Origin: Hemerocallis citrina
Taxonomy: Eukaryota > Streptophyta > Magnoliopsida > Asparagales > Asphodelaceae
Length of the DNA: 64,000 nt
NCBI GenBank assembly: GCA_017893485.1
Contig: CM030362.1
Location: forward strand, 178,126,166 to 178,190,165
Reading direction: 5' to 3'
Numbering within the stretch: the stretch's first letter is position 1; every line of letters starts with the position of its first letter. The translations under genes and the position numbers were made by a program. The notes beneath the pieces are model-generated. The model ran no database searches. It worked only from the letters and a program-made list of their open reading frames with translations, and had not been told where the DNA came from. This document shows positions 50,711-61,934 of the stretch, one piece after another.

Positions 50711-51250
50711 AAGATACAAAATAAAAACCAAGATTTTGTGTAAAAACGTATTAAATTTTTAGGAATTGTAGTAAAAAAAATCGACAGAATCTCCCCTTAA
50801 ATATTAGCCATTTTACAGCAATTCCTTATGGAATTCTGCTCACAATTAAGATATTAACATCACAGGCAGTCAATATGAATCATCTCCAGGCCAATCAAAG
50901 CAACATCACACAAGCATCATATATATAGGGCTCAGGGGGAAAAAATCTTCATATGACTCGGGATACAAAATAAAAATCAAGATTTCTTTTGAAAACTCAA
51001 TAGAATTTTAGGAATTTTAGTAAAAATTTCGACAGAATCCCCCTTAAAATATTAGCCCTTTTACAACAAATCCTTACGAAATTCTACTAACAAATAAAAA
51101 TATAACATCACAGGCAGTCAATATCAATCCTCCCCAGGCTAAACCAAGCAACATCACACAGGCATCGTATATATAAGGCTCTTGGGAAAAAAAAATCATA
51201 ATATGATGCAAGATACAAAATAAAAACCAAAATTTCGTTTGAAAACGTAA
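50711..51250. repeat. 250-bp tandem repeat, about two and a third units
   Basis: GATACAAAATAAAAA(C/T)CAAGATTT recurs at about 50711, 50961 and 51211, with ATTAGCC(A/C)TTTTACA and CACAGGCAGTCAATAT in each full unit. It lies near the 3' end of H1. Confidence 0.85.
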
Positions 51251-51649
51251 TGGATTTTTAGAAAAACCTTTGAAAAACCAAATACAGAACCCAATACTCC
51301 ACAACTTTGCGGGTACGGGTATTAACATAACAATATTATATCATCATCATATACAGATACTTACATCATCTCCCAAAATAATAAATATTACAACTATTAC
51401 ATCCTCCATCAAAATATACACCAACCAACCTAATTACCAAAAAAAAAATTACAGCATTGTAGGAAAACACAATACTTTGAGTCTTCAATATGTGACGAAA
51501 CAGTGAACCTAAACAAACAGTAAGAGTTTTTCAATAATCAATCAAAACCATGATAATTAAAGAAACAAATAGTAAGAGTTTTGAGAAATCACGATCAAGT
51601 AGAGAGCAAGTGAACAATAGCAAGACATGAACATATTCAGAATGAATTG

Positions 51650-52560
51650 TATATGCCACCTTACCATCACATTGCAGGACTGATTTCTTCAAGTTAAAAT
51701 ACCATCATGGCCAATTGCAGATGCGTACAACATGATGTCATCCAAACTGTCATCTTTGTGATTACCTGCACAATATAAGTAGGAAAGAGACAATCAATTG
51801 TTTATTAGTAAGAATAAGAATGTGAAGAAAGTAAAAGCAATCAAACCAACTTATCAACAAAGTGACATTTTTCTAGCTTACTCTTCATCGATCTTTCCCA
51901 CACTTGTTCTCTCTGCTTCATCTGTTTGCTCTCTTAATCCCAACTTTGACCATGGCTTCTGAAATCCCAATTACCAAATCGTATCAGTCTAACAACCATC
52001 TTTGTAATTGGGAAAATATGAAAAATGCAATATTACCATAACACTGAAGAACACAAAGCAAGTAAACATTGGGAAACATATAAAGAAGATGATCTTTAGA
52101 ATACCACAAATGAACAACTGAGTTGAAATTCAGATAACTCAAAATGTCGAAAGGCCAATTTGCAGGGATCAGATGATACCAAACCTAACTGCCATCACAA
52201 TGATTATCTGCTTTCTGTCAATAGGAGAGATAGAGAGAGAGACAATCAATCAATTATTAATTTTAAATGTGTTAAGAAAGTAGACCAATCAAACTAATCA
52301 ACAAAATAAACGCTCACATTACCTTTTAACTTCTCACAATCTTTTCCCACACTTGTTTCCTTCGTCTCTTATGAGATATGAGATCCCAACTGTGATAAGT
52401 TGTAAAAAAAGAATCAGGTGCCTGTAAGTGTGCGAAGAAAGTAAGCAACTGTGATAATATAATACATCACTTATTCTCTGCCACATTCTAATTAACTTGT
52501 GTTGTCTTACTCTCACTTCTTCTCTACTTCATCTCCTTGCCCCTGTCCGATTATTCTGAC
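51650..52560. repeat. Diverged triplicated segment in H1
   Basis: Three stretches (about 51700-51960, 52150-52400, 52430-52560) share phrases such as TCCCACACTTGTT, GACAATCAAT and GAAGAAAGTAA. On the minus strand they give short protein-like pieces with possible splice donors, which might be old captured exons; I do not recognise them. Confidence 0.45.
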
Positions 52561-53007
52561 AATTTTTTATAGATATGGAGACATGAAATTAAAGATAATC
52601 ATAAGCTGAAAAGAAGTCATCTTTATGTACAATTTTTTAGCATTTTCATACCGAAATCAAATACCATCAAAAGTGAAGTCAAATTTAAAAGGGATTGGAA
52701 GAAATAAATAATTAAGTAGACAACAATAACGGAATATTAGGGGGTTGATCTAAAAAGAGGTAATCTTTATTATGGATACTTAGCAAATTAGGGTCATATA
52801 AAAAAGTTCAAAGTCAATTAAATTTTTTGAAATAAGAACATATTAGGATTAGGGGATTCCTTTTACCCCCTACAAAATGGTAGTGGGATCGGTGTTCTAC
52901 ACTTCCACTTCAGGATGCGCGGGGGGGTTGATGTCTATCTGGGTCCTATAGTTTCTGAGGGTGATAAAGTGTGTACAATCGAAAATATGTAAATGCCAAA
53001 TTATCAT

Positions 53008-53040
53008 AATTTGCCTGTGGATACGTACCTATGACACGTT
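53008..53040 (-). other. Decayed Helitron 3' hairpin
   Basis: Minus strand AACGTGTCATAGGTACGTAT then CCACAGGCAAATTATG; a mutated form of the hairpin plus GGGCA...CTAG end at 50564. Confidence 0.45.
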
Positions 53041-54850
53041 TTCTGAAAAGCCATGTAAACAGTAAAATATATGCACAGGTTTGTGAAGGATGATTTATAT
53101 AGATATGTATTTGGCAGTAGACGTGTCAGCAAAGAAAACTTTCATAATTTGGTATACTATGGTAAGGAATCTGCTTTTAAGCTCCTTATTTTTTGCTTGT
53201 TATGGACTTCTTCTGAAGACCTATGTGATTAAGGTAAGTCTTGGAATAGTATTCTGAGCAGGCTTGCACATTTCGTTGAAGGGTGATTAATTATTTTTGT
53301 TATTACTGGCAGTACTATTATCATCATTGTTTTATCATCAGTGAACTCTGCTTTTGACCCCTGCATAGCAGTTATTATACCCATGACAAATAATAGTGTA
53401 TTCTGTGTCTGTCTAGTAGTGTTGACTCTTCCAAGCTAGTATATATAACTGAATATTCTTGTATTTGTTAATTCTTATTTTGGTTCTTTTGGACTACATT
53501 CATACATACGTATATTTAATGATAGTGTCTGTTTTTTTGTTGGGGTATCTTAAACTGGGAGCACAACTGGACCTAATATTTTGCTTGCATAGTTTGGTGA
53601 TACAAAATCTGGAATATTGTTCTAGTGCAAGTTCGTGTCTCTTATGTTACTCCTTCATTCATTGAAGAGTCTTTGCTTACAGAGTTTTATTTATAATTGC
53701 GTATATCGATGCTTTGTTTTCAAATTGTCATATTTGATAGTTCTAGTGTCATACAAATATTCTGTCTTTTAGATCATTACTTATTCCTTACCAATTTTTC
53801 AACCAATTGTTTCCTGAATAGCGAAAATGTGGATCTAAACTATTTGATGGATCTGAATTATTTTTGTAGATTTTCATTACCACAACGATATGATTAAACT
53901 TTTTCACTGTGATTGTAGTTTAAAAATTATAAGCGCTTCTTGGTTTTGTAATTTGTGTATATAGGCAAACTGATCCAAACGTGTTCATAGGAGAGTTCTT
54001 ATGTTGGGGACATTTTCTTAATTGTTTTTATTTTTTTGGGAGCAACGCTTCCAAAAGAGTTACAAATGACCTAATGCTTGAAAAGGTAATTTAACTAATA
54101 CTTGTAAACTTTAATCTTGTGTCTCAAATAGGAAAGGATTATATCATGAAGATCAATAGGAAATTAATGAGCATGAGATTAGGGGATAAATCTCTTCATA
54201 ATACTACTTCAATAAATCCACATAAAGAATGAAAAATAAATAAATCCAGATAAAGCAATGTAGAATAGCTGCACCAAGTCACTTTAAAAAGTAATCTAAA
54301 TCCAATGATTGTGCTTATGAAATGCTAGCAGAGCTGGCTGATCAGCTCAGCAAGTGTATTATGCATTCAAGTAAGGTTTTTGCTGGTCATTTCTTTGTGA
54401 TATTACTTTTGCTCATAAATTACCAGTATTTTTTTTGCAAAATATCCTAATTTCTTAACACATTCATCTTTCACTGCTACCAACAAACATCTGCAAAAGT
54501 TTCCATCTCACTATTTCAAATGATGTCCTATGCAACCAAGCCTAATGTTTTACAAACATTCATAATTAGATATATGCTTTGATTTTTCTCATTGTCACCT
54601 TTTATAATCAGAATCTTTTCCCCATCTCATTTATAATTTAGATCGATGTTTAGTCCTGATCAATGATAATATTCTAGCTATCAACCAAAAAATAGTAATA
54701 ATATTCAAGTTAAGGATATGTCCAATAGCTTGTAAATCTTTAGTAGATAAGAATAGACAGACCCAAAGTTGATAAGTAGGTGGAACCCGTGGAATGCATG
54801 ATGAATCAAGGCTATTGCACAATTGGAATGACAGCCTAAATTGTTGATTT
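53041..54850. other. AT-rich Helitron interior, no gene recognised
   Basis: Short frames only. A possible plus-strand exon ends near 54373 (AYEMLAELADQLSKCIMHSS before a GTAAGG donor), but I could not assign it. Confidence 0.4.
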
Positions 54851-54885
54851 ATAGGTTTACCTGTGGACACGTGCCTACGGCACGT
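54851..54885 (-). other. Helitron 3' hairpin, nearest to the H1 5' end
   Basis: Minus strand GACGTGCCGTAGGCACGTGT then CCACAGGTAAACCTAT: perfect 5-bp stem GTGCC/GGCAC with loop GTA. The terminal CTAT replaces CTAG. It probably marks the original 3' end of the gene-carrying Helitron. Confidence 0.65.
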
Positions 54886-55503
54886 CTAAATTTCTTGGAG
54901 AATGCCTAAAAAACAGAAACACTTCAGAATATTGCATGCAATTAAAATAAAATGAGCTTTCTATGTTATCAAATCACATGGAATAAGAGCAACAAATCGT
55001 ATTATTCAAACTCCATTTTTATAAAAATTAGACATCATTGAGGTAATATTAAGTTACGTTACATATTATTATAGATGTGTCCCCATACCCTACTTTTTAC
55101 AAATTTGACGTGTCATGTACTCGTACCCGTGTCGGTACCCGTACCCAAATCCATGCTTCATAGCTAACCAAGAATCAAATGCTCTGGTGATATTATCTAG
55201 ATTGCACTATGTTGTTGTTAACCAAGTGTCCATAAGATATATGTAGCAAGCCTATTTGTTTCCCAGTTGTTTCTTTACTTCAATTTAGCTTAGCTTGCAA
55301 TAATTCAGATCAATTTAACTTAGCTTACCATAATTCAGATAAAACATAACATCCTTAATGTCCCCTATGTCCCATTGCCTTTTTTTCTAACAAACTCAAG
55401 CTTCAGTTCCTAAAGGATAAAGATAATGATAATTTCTACATACAGGGGTATATACTAAGAAACTTAGAAGCAGTAAATGCATTCAAAAAACTTAAAATAC
55501 AAA

Positions 55504-55774
55504 CCATATGGTAGATGAATCTGTAGTAAAACCAATGAAATATCCACCGGGCCTGGGTATATCTGTAACATTCTGCAGAAGGCTCCACGTTTTTCCCTCA
55601 GTTTCGAAACAATGCTGGAAATATAAATATTATTTCATCAATATCACAATTTGCAAATGACATAACTTACAGAACATAGAACATCGCTTGTCCCAAACTT
55701 ACCTGCAAATGCTGCATGCAACAAAAAATATCTGCAGGGATACCTATGTCTTGCAAATGTGTATCTAAATTTTC
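55504..55774 (-). pseudogene. mRNA cap guanine-N7 methyltransferase fragment (two exons)
   Basis: Two exons with intact splice sites: 55774-55703 (acceptor TTGCAG, donor GTAAGT) reads NLDTHLQDIGIPADIFCCMQ; 55614-55504 (acceptor TTTCCAG) reads FETEGKTWSLLQNVTDIPR, then PGGYFIGFTTDSSTIW. This matches the methyltransferase core of plant cap guanine-N7 methyltransferase 2-like proteins, which methylate the 5' cap of mRNA. Changes at normally conserved places and a stop a few codons after the last Trp show it is a fragment. It is one of three captured genes in Helitron H1. Confidence 0.75.
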
Positions 55775-56109
55775 CTGCAACATGTACACTTCAGCAATCT
55801 TGCAAGTATTATTCAGAAGATATTGGAAATCAGAAATTATCCATACGTTCTAAATTCCTTTGTCTGCATCTACTGAAATAGGGTATTAAGCAGTAAAAGA
55901 GGAATGTGTTGCTGAAATAGGGTTTGCTTGGTCTGCATCTGTGCCGATTTCACTCTCTCAGACGTATCTTATTACCTTCTGTAGGCTTAAGATCCATTGG
56001 CCAAGAAGACAGCATATAAAACGAAAATTGAACACTGAAGATTGAAAAAAAAAAGATAAAGAAGAATATCTTGTTCAGTGATAATATGAGTAATGAGAAA
56101 TAAACTTGT

Positions 56110-56395
56110 TCATTCTTGAGCATCAGTGAGATGAGTTACAGCATCACGGTTTGTTGCGATGAAAAGGCAACCTGGGTTTTGACGAATGCAAAGTGTTCCA
56201 TACCTTCAAAACAGAAATTGAGCATGAATACAGATCATGATTAGTATAAAAGAACACATTCTGCAATTGTCATTCTATTTCTGTTATAATACAAAAAGTG
56301 TCAGAAGAGAGAAAGAGTTACTTACCGAACTTTGTAGTAATTGAAATATTTATCAAATCCAACTTGAAAATAGATATATACTCTAGCTGCCATCT
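56110..56395 (-). pseudogene. Phosphoglycolate phosphatase fragment (two exons)
   Basis: Exon one ends at 56326 (VGFDKYFNYYKV, donor GTAAGT). Exon two starts at 56203 after an AG acceptor and reads YGTLCIRQNPGCLF, IATNRDAVTHLTDAQE, then TGA where plants have a Trp codon (TGG). These are signature segments of plant PGLP, the HAD-type phosphatase that removes phosphate from 2-phosphoglycolate in photorespiration. The frame is kept across the intron. Sequence upstream of the Val-Gly (MAARVYIYFQ) is not PGLP-like. Only about 50 of roughly 300-360 residues are present. Confidence 0.85.
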
Positions 56396-56829
56396 TGAAA
56401 ATAAACATAATTGTCACACATTCGTAAGTCCTCTAAATTAAGAGCAGCGAGACAATCCCATGCACACGGCATCTTCACAACTGAAAAAATAGGCAAAATA
56501 AACATCAAAGACATGCAATTTTGAGCATACATCTGTACATAAAATACAATCAAGATCATTTATATGATGTAAGCCAGTAGGTTCACTAAAATATCTGAGA
56601 TAAATAAAGATTCGGCTTTCAGCATGACAATGTTAGATCCATTCCAAACAAAGCTTAATATCCAATGTTTGAGTGAGCTAGGCATATCTAAACTAAGATA
56701 GTTCACAACATCTAGCACAGAATAATTTCTAAATCACAATCAACTTGTATGTTTGCACTAATTGCATTCAGCCTTCACTGAATTCCAACTGATTATATAA
56801 ACAAAAAAATAAACCCAGACCATTCTTAC

Positions 56830-58067
56830 CTTTTAAGCTCATTCATCTTCGCAATTGCCTTCTGAGTATACTCAAGTAGAATCTTCGACTCCTTCTGCAC
56901 CTTTGCCCTCTTCTCCTCAACATCCGCCTTCCTCAACAATAAATCTCCCATGGCCACCACAAAACTACACTCCAGTCCATAAGAAAACCGAATTTAATTC
57001 AGGTCTAAAGCTAAGTAAGTAATGAATAACTTGTTCACCAAATGTAAACTCGACTCTAATTCGACTGTTTAGGAAAAGATCTTTTTACCTAGGATCCAAT
57101 TCCTTCTTACTAAGTATCTTCTGCATCAGAATGGAAAAGTCAACAAAATTTCACCCCTAACTTAAGTTAAATTAGAACGTTCTTGTCTGAATATAATGTG
57201 AGAAAGATTCCATTTTCAGGGGAATGTTTCTAGCTCCGAGCATTCTCGAAACATGCTGCAAAATTGTGTGATGATAATGACTTCAATTGAAAATTTCCTC
57301 AAAACTATATTAACAGGTGTTATTATAATTATAGGTGATGTGAAAGGCCTAAAACATAATTATGCACACTATCTTAGATACCGCGTAGACGTCATTTTGC
57401 TGGGAAATGGCAATTATAGCCACTAAGGATGAGAAATCTATATAATCGCACAAAGACAGTTATTTTAGTTACATTGAAGTTAATCGCAAAATATGGCAAA
57501 AATATGTGAAATTGATGGCGTCGAGCTAACCTATCCTCAATAAAATCAGCAATTTGGATGGTAAACTTGTGTGAGTTCCATCTTGAATTCATGATCGTAA
57601 CTCAAACCACTATCTTCTCATCTCAGTAACCCACTACTGAGCATATCGGTAACTTTGAACTTCAAATTTCCTCAATATTATCAATAATCAGAATCTCCTA
57701 ATTCTTCAATTGATGGGGGGAAAAGATAGCAAAAAATATTACCCGCTAGTCTTAGTATCACGAATTCTGAGAAGATCGGCGAGTTTGGCGACAATCTGAG
57801 CGGATCTGACTACGTTTGGGCTGAGCCTCTCTTGCCCTAAGCCGACTGAATCGAGGATCTCGCGAATCTGAGCGGCCTGAGGGAGCGGAGGTTGGAGAGA
57901 GAGGAGATGGAGTGGAGGTGGGCGACGGTGCGAGGGGTGAAGTCGAAGTCCGAGATGGGGCGGTTCGCGGCGTCGAAGTGGGTAGTGAGGAACGATTTGA
58001 TCTCGGCGATGCGGGCCGCGTCGGAGATGGTGGGGGTTGGAGAGTCGAGGTCGGAGATGGAATCCAT
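56830..58067 (-). pseudogene. AUGMIN subunit 1 (HAUS1-like) 5' fragment, frameshifted
   Basis: Exon 1 starts at ATG 58067. Its first 60 codons match plant AUG1 (ARIAEIKSFLTTHFDAANRP, RTVAHLHSIS). It then jumps frame: the next AUG1-like block, AAQIREILDSVGL to VAKLADLLRIRDTKTSG, is in another frame and about 25 residues normally between them are missing, so exon 1 has an internal deletion. The donor is at 57743/57742. Exon 2 (56964-56830, acceptor GTGTAG, donor GTAAGA) reads FVVAMGDLLLRKADVEEK, then RAKVQKESK. Later exons are absent or unrecognisable. AUG1 belongs to the augmin complex that starts microtubule branches in mitosis. Confidence 0.88.
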
Positions 58068-58382
58068 TTTTGTGAGATTTGAGGCGGGGGATTGGTTGTT
58101 TTGTTTAGTTTTGGCGGAGAGTAAATATTTTTTTCCCAAAAATGACCCACTTTTTGAAACTAAGAGCATCACAGTCGTTATTATAGAAGTTTTAGGGTTT
58201 GGGAATGGGAAATAACGGAGAGAGGAGAGGGAGGAGGCCATGAATCCACCTCTGACTCTTGGTTTGAAAGCGGAGGAAATCGTTTCTGGAAGTGATTGTG
58301 TGTGAGACAGAGCGGGGGAGGATTGGAATTTGAGTTTTGGGTTTGAAATTTTGAGCGGGAAAATATGTTTTGTGAGAATCAA
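57837..58382 (-). other. Chimeric open frame across Helitron 5' end and AUG1 exon 1
   Basis: An uninterrupted 181-codon frame starts at 58382, about 100 bp inside the Helitron 5' end, passes MASSLSSLRYFPFPNP at about 58240 (resembles a plastid targeting start) and is in frame with the AUG1 start at 58067 until a stop at 57837. It may simply be the captured 5' UTR and promoter that happen to be open. No donor gene is recognised for the upstream part. Confidence 0.35.
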
Positions 58383-58443
58383 TCTGGGCCATTGATTTTA
58401 TGGTAGATTGAATGAGAGCCACTTGATAGCTTTCTTTGTAATT

Positions 58444-58448
<5 letters not shown>

Positions 58449-58533
<85 letters not shown>

Positions 58534-58556
58534 ACACACACACACACACACACACA
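58449..58556. repeat. (AT)n(GA)n(CA)n compound microsatellite
   Basis: AT repeats to about 58486, GA to about 58530, CA to 58556. The AT part contains the H1 5' terminus. Confidence 0.97.
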
Positions 58557-58864
58557 CTTATGGAAACATGGACTTTTATACCCCAATTTATAATTATTTT
58601 TCAACATATACTAATGAAAAAAAAGACTTTTATTTACAACTAATTATTGTCATACTATTCAAACTTGAGCTACATAATTGTTGATTTACTGTTTATAAGG
58701 CTTTTTATATGTTGTATCGTTCTAAAGGCCTGCCGTAGGCACATGCTCATGGGCAAATCTAGTATCTCAATAATCTATATAATAACACAAAGAAAGCTAT
58801 CAAGTGGCTCTCCTTCAATTCCCCCAAAATCAAAGGTCCGGATCTAATCTCACAAAACACATCT

Positions 58865-58868
58865 CCCC

Positions 58869-58899
<31 letters not shown>
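58865..58899 (+). repeat. C25A10 run in Helitron H4
   Basis: Same position relative to the 5' end as C18A8 in H2. Confidence 0.95.
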
Positions 58900-59181
58900 G
58901 TTTTCCCCCAAAATTCAAATTCAAATTCTCCCCCACCCAAAACAACTCCTTTTATTTATTTAATTCTCTCTCTCTCTCTCCTATTCAAACAATTAAGAAA
59001 ATAAAAAATGAAAAAAAAAAACTAAAAAACAAAAAAATTAAAAATTTAAAGACTTTAAAAATAATTCAAAAATATAAAAAATATCAAAAACTTATAAAAA
59101 AATAAAATATACTTATTTTTAAAAAAAATTAAAATTTACAAAAAATTTTAAATTGAAAATTTTTTTAAATAAAAATAAATT

Positions 59182-59256
59182 AAAAATTTGAAAATTTGAA
59201 AATTTGAAAATTTGAAAATTTGAAAATTTGAAAATTTGAAAATTTGAAAATTTGAA
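59182..59256 (+). repeat. GAAAATTT 8-bp satellite
   Basis: About nine units of GAAAATTT within Helitron H4, preceded by 200 bp of almost pure A/T. Confidence 0.95.
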
Positions 59257-59283
59257 ATTCTCAAAGCAAATCCAAATCCAAAT

Positions 59284-59708
59284 TCAATGTCGAACCCCAA
59301 TCAAGAGGTCGTCGTCGATATCTGATCCGCTGCTGATTCCGTATCGGTGATTTCTCTCCACCAAATCGAGCGTGAATATCAAGCGACTCCGTATCGGCGA
59401 CTCCCCTCCACCGATCGAGAGCATCTATATGCGAAGCGACGACTCTAATTTCATCTCATTAATCGAATTCTCATTCGAATTTTTAATTGTGTGTGTGCAG
59501 AGGATTACTCAGTTTTTTTCTGACTCGAATTTTGTGTGTGCATGGGATCTAAGTTCAGAGAGGTATGACTGTTTTATTTTTAAGTTTAATTTTTTTTTAA
59601 TTTAGTGATTTATTTGATGAGTTTTTATTGGTTTTGATTTAAGGTGTACGCAAGTGAGAGATGGATTATTTGGTGGCCTCAATTTGGGCTTCGAAATCAT
59701 AGCAGGAC
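59284..59708 (+). other. Possible captured exons in Helitron H4
   Basis: GC-richer than the surroundings. An ATG at 59308 gives MSNPNQEVVVDI, then a stop; a related phrase (CCGTATCGGYGA...CTCCACCRATCGAG) is repeated 58 bp apart. Possible donors: GTATGA after 59562, and GTAAGC after 59708, where the frame reads VYASERWIIWWPQFGLRNHS. I do not recognise the gene. It looks like 5' UTR and first exons of a host gene that were captured and decayed. Confidence 0.4.
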
Positions 59709-59842
59709 AGGTAAGCTGATCAGTAACCTAAAATAACTTGGCAAATATACAACATTAATTTCTTTACTAGATGAGAAAATACTATCGTGAAGTGTTCCCT
59801 TCACTTGTTATTAGAAAATATGAATAATATAACATAGAAGAA

Positions 59843-59847
59843 CTTTT
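59843..59847. repeat. Target duplication of the TRIM (left), CTTTT
   Basis: Repeated exactly at 60142-60146. Confidence 0.9.
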
Positions 59848-60141
59848 TGTTAGAATATAAATATTAAAAACTCTCACTCTTACCACAACTTCAGAGTTTT
59901 GGTCCATCGGTAGGGTCATTAATATGGTATCAGAGCAACCCAGCTTCGAATCTCACCGACTGCACAATTTAAATGCGGATTGAAAAAAAAATACCGCTGC
60001 GTATAGTCCAGGTCTTGGCCCCCCAAAAAAAATGGCCCCCTCAACCTGCGGGGGCGTGTTAGAATATAAATATTAAAAACCCTCACACCCTCACTCTTAC
60101 CACAACTTCGGAGTTTTGGTCAGTTGGTAGGGTCTTTAATA
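59848..60141 (+). mobile_element. TRIM/SMART miniature LTR retrotransposon, 294 bp
   Basis: Two short LTRs (59848-59924, 77 bp; 60057-60141, 85 bp) begin TGTTAGAATATAAATATTAA and end TTTTGGTC...GGTAGGGTC(A/T)TTAATA. Directly after the first LTR is the initiator-Met primer site TGGTATCAGAGC (59925-59936). A short internal part follows, then a G-rich tract (GCGGGGGCG) before the second LTR. A perfect 5-bp duplication CTTTT flanks it. It codes for nothing and would depend on another element's enzymes. LTR 2 has an extra CCCTCACA. Confidence 0.95.
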
Positions 60142-60146
60142 CTTTT

Positions 60147-60779
60147 TGTGTATGTTTGGATATATAGAATTGGGATGACTGGAGTTTACCAGTGAAGGGT
60201 GCACTCTGCACTCAAGAATGACAGCTAAAGTTAATTTGTTATTTATCCATTTTTTTTATATATAAAGGTACAATGGGGAGACCAAGTGAAAATAAAAGAA
60301 ATGATTAGCTTGGATTAGAGTTTTGAAAACTTCATGTATTTCATTTTGGTTGAAATGATAATAAGAGCTATTTCAATTGCAAACCAAGTCTCAGACAAAC
60401 AAATATTTAGATTATTGGTATTGTAGATACCTTCACACATGCACTTACGTTACCATTATATTTAGACATGCTCATAGTGGTTATGGGATTAGAGTAAGCT
60501 CTATAAAACCTATATGATAATGTCCTTGCATACGATTATAAGCATCTAAAAATGAAGCTGAAGTTAAAAAAAACTTTATGCAGTGTTTCTAACAAACTAT
60601 ATGCATTCCAAGTAAATTCAAGCTAATGATCAAGAAGGTGATGGTTGAATTTAAAGGTAGATATACTATTTCCTCATATAATATGTTTGCTTCTTCAATT
60701 AATTTACTTGGATCTCCAAAACTATTTTATATAATCAAATCAGATGCACTGTTCCAAAGACATGCCTACAATGGGCAAA
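60147..60779. other. AT-rich rest of Helitron H4, no gene seen
   Basis: Only short frames and no recognisable repeats. Confidence 0.5.
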
Positions 60780-60784
60780 CTTAG

Positions 60785-61934
60785 GTAGTGTTCTTTTTCT
60801 CCTCTTATAAGAGATTTACCTTTTGTAAGAGGTGGTCACCTCTTACAAGAGTTTTTTTTGTGTTCTTTTTTTTACCTCTTATAAGTGATTTTCTCCAAAA
60901 TCTTTTATAAGGCTAAAAGACTTCTAGTAGCCTCTTTCAAATTTTTATAAGTCTTCTATCATTTAAAAAGTCTAGATTACCCCCAAACTCTATATTATAA
61001 TTGTTACTAATTTCAATCTCAAATTTTCGCATTCTCTTGTTTTGTTGAAAGGGAAGCCAATGTCATGACGAGCAACATGTGTATATTTCATCAATGAAAG
61101 GGAAGCCAATGTCATGATTAGAACATTAGTAATCCAAAGAACTCAAGTAATTGAAATTCAGAAGCAACCTCCATAATATATCAATGCTAGCGGCAAAAGC
61201 TCTCTATCTACTAAAAATAATTGTCAGCTTTAACCAAGCCGCCTGAACGACTATCTCAATTACAAGGGAAAAAAAACTCCTAACATTCCAAGTTCTTTTT
61301 TTCAGCTATATTTGATAGGCTGTTGAAATTTGTTAAATTTCCATGTGGTACCAGTGGCTTGAGTCTCTGGAGTTTTTATAAACCTGAAGCCGACTTGGCT
61401 AAAGCAGCACAAAGATTAGTACTGTATTGACAATAAATAATTGATCTCATGTTCGGAATGGAGATTGGCTGGTTTGGTTTTTTTTTCTTCTCTTTTTTTG
61501 GATTTGGATTTTTTTTGTTTTTGTTTTTCCTTTTTATATGTTAATATTTTGGATATATTGCATCATTTTATCCTTACCTGAGAGTATTTAATGATAATTT
61601 CTACTTTTCTATCTCGGTTTCGGAATTATAATTGATGATTTACACTAATTTGTGAATTTAACTTGCCATTAAACTAGTTTATATATTAGTAATTTAAACT
61701 TATCTTTTCTTGTCCTTCATCTCACTATTTTTATACTTTGGGGTAATATAGACTTTGGGGTAATATAGGCTCTTGTAAGAGGTGAAAAAAGAACAAAAAT
61801 CTCTTATAAGAGGTTCTTATAAGAGGTTATTTTTATATGAAAAGAACACCTCAAAAAGCGGCTCTTACAAGAGGCTCTTACTGTAAATCTCTTATAAGAG
61901 GGAAGAAAAAAAAAAGAAAAAAAAAAAAAAAAAC
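60785..61934. mobile_element. Foldback-type DNA element with subterminal CTCTTATAAGAG repeats
   Basis: CTCTTATAAGAGATTTAC (60802-60819) is the inverse of 61883-61900, and both ends carry many further copies of CTCTTATAAGAG and CTCTTACAAGAGG in both orientations, including a 12-bp-arm hairpin (60825-60850). No coding region; a 36-bp phrase (GGGAAGCCAATGTCATGA) is duplicated at 61051 and 61099. A possible 5-bp duplication CTTAG lies at 60780-60784 and 61935-61939. Non-autonomous; superfamily not assigned. Confidence 0.6.

Larger units (their letters stand above)
58774..60784 (+). mobile_element. Non-autonomous Helitron H4
   Basis: Starts TCTATATAATAACACAAAGA, 11 bp after the H2 3' end. The 3' end is proposed at 60784: CATGCCTACAATGGGCAAACTTAG, a mutated form of GGGCAAATCTAG at 58762. 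Contains C25A10 (58865-58899), an 8-bp satellite, exon-like pieces at 59284-59568 and 59645-59708, and a TRIM. The 5' end is well supported; the 3' end is tentative. Confidence 0.6.

Noticed and set aside
58192..58593. Frames with Ser-Leu and Tyr-Ile repeats
   Set aside because: Readings of the GA and AT microsatellite.
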